A stretch of DNA of 64,000 nucleotides, taken from the NCBI GenBank assembly GCA_040954595.2, contig CM082576.2, forward strand, positions 18,848,001-18,912,000, in the 5' to 3' direction. A program made the translations under genes and the position numbers. The first letter of the stretch is position 1. Each line of letters opens with the position of its first letter. Below, piece after piece: positions 51,955 through 60,628 of this stretch. Under the pieces are notes generated by a model. The model was not told the origin of the DNA, ran no database searches, and worked only from the letters and a program-made list of their open reading frames with translations. This stretch comes from Balanoglossus misakiensis. Lineage: Eukaryota > Hemichordata.

Positions 51955-52100
51955 GATGGTGAGCTGTACTCCCCAGGGAGTTGAATGGAATGTTTAGGTC
52001 CAACGACCTAGGTCAAATGACCATGGGACAACTTTAAAGCATGTTGAGATTTAATGTGCTACATAAGTTATAAATATTATATTAATATTATTACATAAAC
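51955..52100 (+). repeat. 3' part of a tRNA-derived SINE fused to the end of Sat2
   Basis: Immediately after the last partial Sat2 monomer (GACATTGCTAATG) the sequence reads GAGCTGTACTCCCCAGGGAG, TTTAGGTCCAACGACCTAGG, TTGAGATTTAATGTGCTACA and an AT-rich tail. The same segment lies inside the complete SINE at 55180-55538 and again at 56051-56194. Here the tRNA-like head is missing. The rest of the duplicated flank continues to 52380. Confidence 0.8.
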
Positions 52101-52380
52101 AACACTCTTACCTAGCTAAGGAAGTGGTCAGGTGAAAAATATTTGCAGAGCTGACCAATTATTTAAGGAATATTAAAGTTGGGTAATTTGGACGTATTCA
52201 TACGGGTGTTGGTCAATGGAAAGTCCTTTGTTCATTTTCAAAATGGCAACCAAAAATGCGAACAAAACACACTGAATTATGTACGGGATATTGGTGTTGC
52301 CTAATTTGCGTGTTTCCACATTTACTTAAACTCTCACAGGGAGACAAATGTCACAGCAAACGGAAAAATGACTATGCTAC
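52101..52380 (+). repeat. Duplicated flank downstream of the SINE tail
   Basis: ACATAAACAACACTCTTACC through GTCACAGCAAACGGAAAAATGA matches 56195-56483 with few differences, and its first part also matches 55539-55610. Because the shared sequence continues well past the SINE tail, these copies arose by duplicating genomic DNA rather than by separate SINE insertions. Confidence 0.85.
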
Positions 52381-52739
52381 ACACAACACTTTTATTGATC
52401 ATGGAAAATGTTCATGAGAATTGTGTTATGGTACTTTTCGGGGCTCACGACCTGTGTTATAGGAAATCTGACAAGGAATCCAAACTGTACCACATACACA
52501 ACACTTTAATTAAGCATGGGAAATGGTCCTGAGAACAATATTCTCAGAGTTGACAAACTGTGTTATCTGCGTTATATTGATGTTGTCTAATTTACACGCC
52601 TGTACATTTATTTATACTCTGACTTTGAGCTTAATAAGGCAGCGCCTGCTAAGGTCAATTTGCCACGTACACTTTTAATTAGCATAGATAATGATCATGA
52701 TAACTTCATTTTCAGAGCTGACAAACTGTGTTATGTGAA
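52381..52739 (+). repeat. Diverged repeats of the same flank
   Basis: Phrases related to the preceding flank recur in decayed form: ACACAACACTTT near 52381 and 52496, TACACTTTTAATTAGCAT near 52671, GAGTTGACAAACTGTGTTAT near 52548 and GAGCTGACAAACTGTGTTAT near 52717, and GATGTTGTCTAATTTACACG near 52580. This suggests an old irregular tandem array of the flank sequence. No gene is seen. Confidence 0.5.
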
Positions 52740-53400
52740 ATTCATGTTGCCTATTTCATGATAATGGCTTGTGGTACACAATGGTTAACAGCAATCAGCA
52801 ATTGCTTGTATGATAGGTATAATGATCGATTTACAAATTTCAATGGTATAATAATGGGCAACACATGTGGAAGTGTTTAATAAACAGTTAACTGATGTGG
52901 TGATGGTTTGTGGTAAAATTGAGGGTACACAGATTATAATGGGCAAAACAATGAATATAATAGAGGTTGATGATGGTGAATGGTTTCATATGAATGGTGT
53001 AATAAAGGTTAACAAATGTGGTGATAGCTTTGGTGTACAGGGCTGTTCATATCTTTAGTAATGACAAAGGTATAATAGTGATAAAAGCTTAAATAAGTGT
53101 TAGGGCACAATCTTCATGATGGTTCATTCATTGGTTAATGTGTATATTTTATTAATATCATGCTATTGTTTATCAGTTAGATCATAATCAGGGTTTTTCC
53201 ATGCACATAGTCATCATGAATCAGCGGAATTCTTCTGAATAGTACCTGTGATCATTTTTGCGCACCGACGCATTGTACGCGACAGACATGCAGAAAATAT
53301 TAACATGTAACTCACAGGCATAGTGTTAAATCTAAACGACTATATGTTAGATAAGCTTTACCTCCCCACCCCATCAAAATTCCAAATTTAGCTTGATGTG
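52740..53400. repeat. Right-hand relative of the sequence left of Sat2
   Basis: The GGTATAATAATGG-type minisatellite (52740-53060) and the block with CATTGTACGCGACAGACATG and CTCCCCACCCCATC (53160-53400) match 30000-30830 in order and strand. The short plus-strand frame at 52867-53058 is a reading of the minisatellite. Confidence 0.75.
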
Positions 53401-54159
53401 ACGTTTTCGGGTAGTACCAATTCGGAAACTTTCATGGTTCATTCATTGAACCAAATATTGGATTTGACACACTGTGTCTTGGGTGGGTAAAGCATGGTGA
53501 AATGTTGGCAGTAAACTTTAACCAGACAGGTCACATGAAAGGAAGATTTTATCATTTGAGTTCGATGGCATACATGATAAGATATGTCAGTTCTGACACC
53601 TTTTTTGCAGATGTAGATGCTGATGTATTTTTTCCATTGGACACAATACTCAAAGTCCAGTCTGTGTTTAAAATGATACCCTGGTCACACACAGTGAGAA
53701 ATGTCAGCCTTTGACTTAATTATCTAATTTATGCATTGTTAACAATGCACTGTGACATTTACTGCATGTATTTTTCCCCCTGTGGAAACTTACTATGCTT
53801 TGAATACATGTTCCCTAATGGGGTGTTAAAGGATACAGTAGGATCTGTTTCGGTAGCAAATATGACACTGTTTTCAACATATTTGACTGGTGGCAATATG
53901 TGGTTTTACGTTGGTATCCATCATGTAACTCAGATCACCTATATGAAGCTCCATAGTAAATTTCACAGAAGTCGGCTGATCAATTCCAGAAAAGTAGATT
54001 TTTTACCAAAAATGTGGAAAAAGACAAAAAAATGCATAACAAGTAGAAAATTCACACTATTAGCTTAAAACATACAGAAATGTGTGAGGCTAATATAAGG
54101 TACTATCATACCATTTTTTCAAATCAATATGACCAGGACTTGTCGAGTTTCTGAGTTTT
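53401..54159. other. Spacer with two short frames, no supported gene
   Basis: Two plus-strand frames (53502-53714, 53736-54068) lie close together, but neither shows a motif, recognisable fold or shared splice signals. They could be traces of a decayed gene, but I cannot support that. Confidence 0.35.
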
Positions 54160-54430
54160 GACCAAATTAAGGTTTTCCCAGCTAATTTGTATATATTTTT
54201 GGCAATGACAACTTCGTTTGAATAAACTCCCATCTACAGCCTAGCATGCATCTACACACCAAATATTGAGGTTATTGGCGCAACGGTTTTCAAGTTTTTG
54301 ATGTGTACGGACATACATCCATCTATCCGTCCATATGTCCATACATACATACAGACGCAACCAAATCCATAAGGTCCCACTGTATATACCTATACAAATG
54401 GGACCAAATAAAACACACAAAAAATAACAC
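54160..54430 (+). repeat. 3' tail-like piece of a dispersed element with CATA/CCAT repeats
   Basis: The stretch reads ATTGGCGCAACGGTTTTCAA, then GTACGGACATACATCCATCT with repeated CCAT and CATA units, then GACGCAACCAAATCC. An AACGGTTT box followed by short GACA/CATA-type repeats resembles the 3' tails of widespread invertebrate non-LTR or non-autonomous elements. The family is not assigned. Confidence 0.45.
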
Positions 54431-55179
54431 TTAACATCTTACAGTGCAGGGCCTTGCTAGTTGATGTGGTACAATTCTATCATATCACTTCACAGCTGGT
54501 AGCCAAGGGCAGTGTTTGCACAGAGGAGCCTCCTGAATGTCTTCGCTCGTTCACACCTCTTCAGTGATAATGTCTGGATTACATTGACATGAAACTGTTT
54601 GTTCAGTAGTGTTTCAACTGCCAGCTACCTGGGTTCATTTTACACCCAAACACTGAAAATATTGCAGCAGTCAATAATATAACCTACACACTGTGTGAAA
54701 TTCACCATGTTCTAAAGTAATGTTGATGTCTAATGTGCATTGTGACTTACAGGGCATGCACGGCTAAAGCTTGTCGAAAGTTGACAAAGCAAAAGACCAG
54801 ACCAGTTGCCTGTTTTAAAATGTGCTTCATTCCAAGGACCTTGGCGATGAGTCATGAATTGGGAAACGTTCATGAGACCCATTTTTTTTCACTGGACCAG
54901 CACATTTAATGATATGACCATGAAATTGAACTGTTCCCAGGAGCTACTGAGAGTTGCCTTGTTTCACCCCCAAGTTACTACCTGGGGTTTTTACAATGAC
55001 GACAGTAGTTCCAAAAAAAAACGTTGTACTTTTATGAATAATCGATTAGGGTAGATTTATTCATGGTAGTAAAACTTTTTGGCCTGCAGTTGCCAAACAA
55101 AGACAATTACAAGTAAGGGACTGGACGTAAACTACCAGGGGGAGCGCAGGGGAATTGACGAAAGCGATGGCCTCAAATT
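54431..55179. other. Unassigned sequence
   Basis: No gene, RNA or bounded repeat recognised. A plus-strand frame at 54854-55054 crosses an A-run and shows no motif. Confidence 0.35.
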
Positions 55180-55538
55180 AATGTCATAGTCCAGTGGTTA
55201 GAGCATCAGACCCATAATCAAAGAATCAAGAGTTTGATCCCTGGCATGGTTGTGGTGTTGTGTCCTCTGGCAAGGCAATTTACATCTCCTTGCCTCTCCC
55301 TGCCTATAAGAAAAGGGTAATTTGGTGGATCGGATATTGTAATGTGTATGTATAGGTCTGCTTTGCTGATATAAAAGCTGCACATGTGAGCTGTTGTTTG
55401 CTCCCCATGGAGTGGAATGGAATATTTTAGGTCCAACGACCTAGGTCAAATTACCATGGGAAACACTTCAAAGCAGCACATTGAGATTTATTGCATAATG
55501 TGCTATATAAGTAATAAATATTATATTGATATTATTAC
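55180..55538 (+). mobile_element. tRNA-derived SINE, apparently complete
   Basis: The head carries a pol III A box, TAGTCCAGTGG at 55187-55197, and a B box, GTTTGATCC at 55232-55240 (one change from the usual GTTCGATCC). The anticodon-arm region reads GACCCATAATC, closest to an elongator tRNA-Met (CAT) pattern. The body has GTTGTGTCCTCTGGCAAGGC, a motif shared by many tRNA-derived invertebrate SINEs, then CTCCCCATGGAGTGGAATGG and GGTCCAACGACCTAGGTC. It ends in GTGCTATATAAGTAATAAAT and an AT-rich tail. The B-box change and the lack of a full cloverleaf argue against a working tRNA gene. Truncated 3' relatives lie at 51955 and 56051. Confidence 0.85.
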
Positions 55539-55610
55539 ATAAACAACACTCTTACTTAGCAAAGGAAGTGGTCAGGTGAACTATATTCGCAGAGCTGACC
55601 AATTGTTTAA
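55539..55610 (+). repeat. Partial third copy of the duplicated flank
   Basis: ACATAAACAACACTCTTACT through CAGAGCTGACCAATTGTTTA matches the sequence after the SINE tails at 52101 and 56195. It stops abruptly at the foldback element. Confidence 0.8.
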
Positions 55611-55953
55611 AGGGGCAAAGTCTCTCATCGCTGCCTTTTTTCAATTAATTATGTATGATACAAGACGCCATTGATGTTATTCTACATGTGGATATATGGT
55701 GAATCAACATTCGACCACACACAACTTCCGTCTCGTTTGTACGATATGAGAGTAAAAACTCGCCCAAAATGAATAAATGGTAAAGAACGATTATTCATTT
55801 TGGCGAGTTTTTCACTCTCCTGTCTATAAGAGGGATGGAAGTTGTGTGTGGTTGAACGTTCATTCGCTATATATCCACATGTAGAATAACAAACGGTGTC
55901 TCTTATCAAATATAATATGGGAAAAAGGGCAGCGAGAGAGAGACTTTGTCCCT
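55611..55953. mobile_element. Foldback (long inverted repeat) element of 343 bp
   Basis: The left end AGGGGCAAAGTCTCTC and the reverse complement of the right end, AGGGACAAAGTCTCTC, match, and the match continues along almost the whole length. Both arms carry TATTCTACATGTGGATATAT, ACCACACACAACTTCC and ACTCGCC..AAAATGAATAA in mirror order, meeting near 55785. Arms are about 165 bp. No coding capacity and no clear target duplication is visible. It fits a foldback MITE. The frame on its minus strand (55682-55909) is a shadow. Confidence 0.9.
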
Positions 55954-56050
55954 CACATGGGGATTAAATGCACATGCGTGTGTATTTAAAGTTAACTGTA
56001 AATCCCCAGGTTAATACGTGGCCAAAAGCACTGTAATTTGGCATTTCTAA
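55954..56050 (-). repeat. Orphan Sat2 monomer, partial
   Basis: CACATGGGGATTAAATGCAC through CCAGGTTAATACGTGGCCAA and GCACTGTAATTTGGCATTTC is one half-length Sat2 monomer, 4 kb outside the array. Its right end breaks at CTAATG and joins SINE sequence, at the same point as the right edge of the big array. Confidence 0.9.
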
Positions 56051-56483
56051 TGATGGTGAGATGTTGTTTGCTCCCCAGGGAGTTGAATGGAATATTTAGG
56101 TCCAACATCCTAGGTCAAATGACCATGGGACAACTTAAAGCACGTTGAGATTTAATGTGCTACATAAGTTATAAATATTATAAAAATATTATTACATAAA
56201 CAACACTCTTCCTTAGCAAAGGAAGTGGTCAGGTGAAATATATTCGCAGAGCTGACCAATTCTTTAAGGAAAATTAAAGTTGGGTAATTTGGATGTATTC
56301 ATACGAGTGTTGGTCAATGATAGGAAAGTCCTTTGTTCATTTTCAAAATGAAAACCAAAAATGCGAACAAAACACACTGAATTACGTATGGGATATTGAT
56401 GTTGCCTAATTTGCGTGACTCTACATTTACTTAAACTCTCACAGGGAGACAAATGTCACAGCAAACGGAAAAATGATTATGCT
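56051..56483 (+). repeat. Second SINE-tail plus flank copy, next to the orphan monomer
   Basis: The stretch matches 51955-52380 almost throughout: GTTTGCTCCCCAGGGAGTTG, TTTAGGTCCAAC, GTGCTACATAAGTTATAAAT, then the flank ending GTCACAGCAAACGGAAAAATGA. The tRNA-like SINE head is absent in both copies. Confidence 0.88.
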
Positions 56484-58499
56484 AAGCAATACGCCAACCT
56501 TTAAAATATACTTTAGAAAGTTTGTATTCATACTTTCTTCAAGTTGTCATAACGCTACCCCGAAATGTGTTTAAGTATTGCCTTTGTATTAATGGGCTAG
56601 ATTCATGGCGTTATATGTCATAAATTAAAAAGCCAACCCTTATTGATTTTGATAATATTTATGTCGGAGAATCCACAATGAAAAATATGTATTTCAATTT
56701 AATAACTCAAAATGATTTTCAAATCCATGACCTTATTTTCAACTCCAGTGATCGTACATCCTGAACCTTGTGCCAGTAAATGATTGGCCATTACAGGGTT
56801 AATGGGCACTCTCCCGTTCTCTTCCTCCGCAGTTTCATTCATGTTCTTGTTTGACGGAAATGGGTGTGACCAGACGCTTGAATGTTTTCATGTGGGTGTC
56901 GTTGTTCATCGGGATCGGTCTCCTGGTGTGTCTGTACAGGTACGCAAGGAGAAACTGCCCACAAGAAGCTGCGAGTGAAACTATTTAAGGTAGTATGTGC
57001 CTCGCGGTCCGAGATTCAGACAAATGATAGTCCTCAAAACTTTTTCAAGTCTTTGATTTACTAAAGTGTATGGTGAGTCTCTTTGAAAACAACAAAAACA
57101 TTACTCACCATATTGTTATTTTTTTGAAAGTTTAAAATGAAGTTGACAATGTACCAAACAGATTCTATTTATTTCTTCATGACCATGTTCACCCCAAGGT
57201 CATATGGACCTGCAAGTATATGCCAGAGCCAGAGTCGACATTACCGAAGCCAGAGTTCAAAGCTTGCAGGTCACCCCTTGCCAGCTCATGTCTAGCTAAA
57301 CTGCCATGGATGCCAAGAGATATAGGACTACAGTAACCTGTAGATGGTTTCAGTATGTTTGAAGAAAGTGGTGGCGCACTTTTGGCTACATTTGAAATGG
57401 CTATGGTACCAGTGGTTGAATTTGCAAAGGTGACCTTTGACCTGGTATCATTAAAGATATTAAAGAACGATTGAACATTCCTTGTTGTCGTAAAATGACA
57501 TCTGTAATAACTTATATTTTATCTGTTCATCTTGAAGTACTATATATTTAAACGCCAATTTTCCATTGCCAATCAATTTTTACAAATAAATTGTAATATG
57601 CATGTTGATTTTACAAAAACTCCTTACTTCAAAGTGAATTCTGTTACACATCACGTAAATATTTTCCCCACGAATTCTTCAGTTGCTGACTCGGAAATTT
57701 CATATATTGGGCAGAAATTGGATATATTACCGAGCCATTAAAATTACAGTTTTCTATTTTAATTGATCTTCCATAACTTCAAGTACTTTGATTTGACATA
57801 AATTAAAACATCATGGTGAATAAATAAAAAATCTTTGATTATCTAATTGTGCATGTTTACATGGTTTTATTTTAGTATGCTGGGTACTTAATGTCTAATT
57901 GCTCGCTGATTTTATACTGTTCAAGATGACAATCTAATTTTAGTTTTCAGCTGATAATGGAAATTACTGATTAAAAAAATTGAATTTTGTCATGAATAAA
58001 CTTGTTGTTCATGGCAGTTGCTGTACTTTGTTTCATGTGTATTCAATTTTTGCAAGAATACCATTGAGCACAGTTTGATTTGATTAAACACGTTTATCGG
58101 AAAATTTTGTCATTTGAAATATCTGTTTTTGCGCCCTCTACCATTTGACCAAATGATTCTCTTATTTTGGTGGCCTTTGTCTGTGTATATGAGAATACTA
58201 TAGTACTCTCGCATCGATGATAGTAGAAGTTGAAAACGTCTCTTGCCACGTGGCCTAGAAGAAAGGTGATCTTTAGAGTAAAATAAAACAAACTATCCAG
58301 ATAGGAAGCTAGAAAAGAAGTTGAATCGTTGAAATTTTATTTATTTTTATATTGTTAATATCGTTGGTGATGTTGACTGGCCGACAATCTTTGTCACACC
58401 AGTATTTGCAGGTAGATTAAAACATTGCCTATTCCAGCAATAATCACAACAGTCTTACTTTTTCTATCTTTGTAAGCGTTAATCTTTATTGACCTCGCT
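56484..58499. other. Unassigned DNA, no supported gene
   Basis: AT-rich sequence with scattered short frames (56784-56978, 57532-57741, and minus 58094-58291) that have no motifs. A region at 57190-57320 is less AT-rich and could hide a short exon, but I see no frame that supports it. Confidence 0.4.
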
Positions 58500-58626
58500 T
58501 GTTGTTTTGTGTTTTTGTGTTGGTTTTGTTTTTGTTTTGTTTTTTTAGTAGTTTCATAATTTTATTTGTATTTTTAAAATGTTTTCCTGTTTTTTGTTTA
58601 CTTTTTTATTTTTTTTACTATTTGTT
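58500..58626. repeat. T-rich low-complexity tract
   Basis: Runs of T with TTTTG and TTTTTA units. The Phe/Leu/Val-rich frame across it is a translation of the simple sequence. Confidence 0.85.
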
Positions 58627-59499
58627 GATTGTAATGCTGTATGGGTCTCGACTGTCGGTCCCAACTTGTCATATAATTAGGTAGTACTGGAGTCAGTGGA
58701 AACCCAGGTGCCCGCATAATTTCAGGTGTAGTGACACTGTGTATTGTCATGTTAATGAATAGGGCTTCGTTAGCTAAGTTTCGTGTAGTAAGAGAGCACA
58801 CTTCAATTTAGGTCTTGAAGGGAGCAACAAGTCGGGTCTCCCTGCTCAGTGAGTAGAAATACTAGGGGAAATATTGCACCATACCTTGCTGTGTCCATGT
58901 AATGCTGTAGCGCGCATTAGTGCTCTCAGGACCACTGTTTCTGCAATTCGAGTGGAAGTAAATTCAGTACTTCTAGAAAGCAGAATTATGCTTATTCAGT
59001 GCAAACCGGTGTGGTCGGGCGATTGGCGTGGCTGGCATGGTCGTATGTGGTGTGGCTGGAAATTGCTCCAAGCAGAGTTCTGTGGAACCATCCTATAGAC
59101 CCGGTATTGCTGAGCATGAAGTGTGGTGAAGAATTCTCGTGTAAGTAATGTATTTGTTTATTTATTTACTATAACTTAAATTTATATTTTATGGATATTT
59201 ATGTCAAATTCGACAATTTGTAAGTAATAGGACGGTCATAGTTAAAGCATAATTTTCCATGATATCACATGTAATCATGACGCTTTAACTAGTCCAAATT
59301 TCTGATAATTATTATTGAGAAACGTCAGTATTCATTTGTGAACAGTTGCTAAGGTGGACATTTCAGTCAATGTTTGTTGATTTTTCATTCAGCCATTTAA
59401 CCCAAGACTTGCATCTAACAAGTCAGTCTTCAGTGTGTTTACTTGACTACTGGAGGACTACAAGTGGTAGAAAACATGGTGTATCACAGATTGTATGTG
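58627..59499. other. Sequence that may include the 5' part of the Gypsy LTR
   Basis: No gene is recognised. The left border of the LTR must lie somewhere in this interval or just right of it. Several TGT starts exist (for example TGTAGTGACACTG near 58727), but without the partner LTR or a target duplication none can be chosen. Confidence 0.3.
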
Positions 59500-59963
59500 T
59501 AATGTGGATCGTCGCTACATCGTTCATCTATACAGGACTCCATCCCATATTGTGGTTGAATCATGATTGTTTACTATGAATGTTATATACAGCTAAGTGA
59601 CACTTACCATTGTTTAGACAATATGCAATAGACAATAAACTATAGTGATATTGTGAATATATTCATTTATGTAATATATTAAGTAACCCATTGTATTGTA
59701 TGACCAATTGTATCAGCATACCTGTACCTGCTAAATTGGTTAGGACAGAGACATTTGATATTGTGCATATTGTGCACAAAAATTATATTCCTAGTATTAT
59801 CTTTATATTATTTAATTGATTTAAATTAAATCAACTGTATTATTGTATCCGCACTGGTTTGTGTAGTTTCTCCCCATACCTTATCCACGGATGTTTACTC
59901 CTTGGCACTGAGAGCTGCTCAATATTTATCCTGAAATCAGAGGGGTGCCCTCCACCTCTGACA
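59500..59963 (+). mobile_element. 3' portion of the 5' LTR of a Gypsy element
   Basis: The right border is inferred from the primer-binding site: the sequence ends CCTCTGACA, the usual CA terminus, two bases before the tRNA-Pro site. An AATAAA lies near 59634. A perfect palindrome, TTGATTTAAATTAAATCAA, spans 59816-59834. The left border is not resolved because no 3' LTR lies in the window. Confidence 0.55.
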
Positions 59964-59965
59964 TT

Positions 59966-59982
59966 TGGGGGCTCGTCCGGGA
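59966..59982 (+). promoter_or_regulatory. Primer-binding site matching tRNA-Pro
   Basis: TGGGGGCTCGTCCGGGA is the sequence complementary to the 3' end of tRNA-Pro, known as the primer site of many retroviruses and some Gypsy elements. It lies two bases after the CA that ends the LTR and about 260 bases before the gag frame opens, the expected position. Confidence 0.88.
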
Positions 59983-60241
59983 GTTTTATCGTTTTGTTGT
60001 GCATTTGTTTGTATACTATCATAAATTGTTGCCATATAGTGGAGACCATGGTTTTGATAGGTAGAGATTCTGCAAATTGTGAAGACGGTGCTGGGTCTGT
60101 AGGCTGGTACTGTTACTGTATGTGCGCTTGTGGTTTCCTGCTATATAATATGGGCCGTGTTGGTTTGCGTCGTGCGTTTGGCTGTGTTGACTTGTGCTGA
60201 ATGCCCTGTACTGCTAGGGGTTGTCAAACTGGGGGTTGTAA

Positions 60242-60628
60242 ATCGCGATACAGCAAAGCATATATGCAGAAAGAATATCTAAGATAGGGAGAAAATTTGG
60301 GTTGGAAGGGACTGCTTTAAAAGATTATGTTAGAGAGGAACAAATTAGACAGAGGGATCTTAGGGCTACTGAGAGAGAGGAGCAGAGAGAAGATAATAGG
60401 CGGCGCGAGGAACATGAGAGAGAGATACTGAAAATGCAAATTCACTTACAAGAATTAAAATTGAAAGGGGAAAATACAGAACAGCAGGTTACTGAAAATA
60501 ATTTGGCCAAAGCGCGTGCTCCGAGACTACAGGGTTTACGTGAGGATGTTGATGATATGGATGCGTACCTTCAACGTTTTCAGCGCTACGCCACTGCTCA
60601 GAAGTGGGAAAAAGATGACTGGGGGTGA
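60242..60628 (+). pseudogene. gag N-terminal part, no ATG, ends at a frameshift
   Basis: The frame opens after TAA at 60239-60241 and runs to TGA at 60626-60628. From about 60296 it encodes a charged coiled-coil region (FGLEGTALKDYVREEQ followed by Arg/Glu-rich helices) and then a capsid-type segment with MDAYLQRFQRYA. No ATG begins the frame at its left end, so the initiator is lost, non-AUG, or reached by splicing. The frame breaks near 60605-60640 and the homologous protein continues in another frame. It belongs to the Gag of a Gmr1-like Gypsy/Ty3 element, a capsid precursor that would package the element RNA. Confidence 0.75.

Larger units (their letters stand above)
31541..51955 (-). repeat. 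Sat2: 192-bp satellite array, about 106 monomers
   Basis: The consensus monomer runs from GCATATGGGGATTTAAAGTT through GATTGTAAATCCCTAGGTTA, ATACATGGCCAAAAGCACTG, TAATTTGACATTGCTAATGC, TGGTGACATTGAATCTGATT, CTTTGCATCAGGGTAAATGG, GATGCAAGCTTGATGATGCA, to TTTGACATGGGTATTTAAT. A count gives 192 bp. Adjacent monomers belong to several diverged subtypes (for example GCATACGCATTGATATTTAC versus GCATATGGGGATTTAAAATT). The left edge (31.5-34 kb) is the most diverged and the interior is highly homogenised. Because 192 is 64 codons, minus-strand frames of 60-145 codons recur in every copy; I treat them as a by-product of the repeat, not as genes. The strand is given as minus only because those frames lie there. 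Confidence 0.97.

Noticed and set aside
5107-51955. A centromere call for the satellite region
   Set aside because: No CENP-B-box-like motif is visible and array size alone is not evidence. It needs chromatin or cytological data.
53502-54068. A two-part gene from adjacent plus-strand frames
   Set aside because: No shared frame, splice signal, motif or recognisable family.
55180-55252. A functional tRNA-Met gene
   Set aside because: The B box has a change, no full acceptor stem pairs, and the sequence continues into a SINE body and tail.
58499-58684. A small hydrophobic membrane protein
   Set aside because: The frame is a reading of a T-rich tract, with no supporting signals.
59840-60200. 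Overlapping frames on both strands upstream of gag
   Set aside because: They cross the LTR end and primer-binding site, where no protein is expected, and show no motifs.
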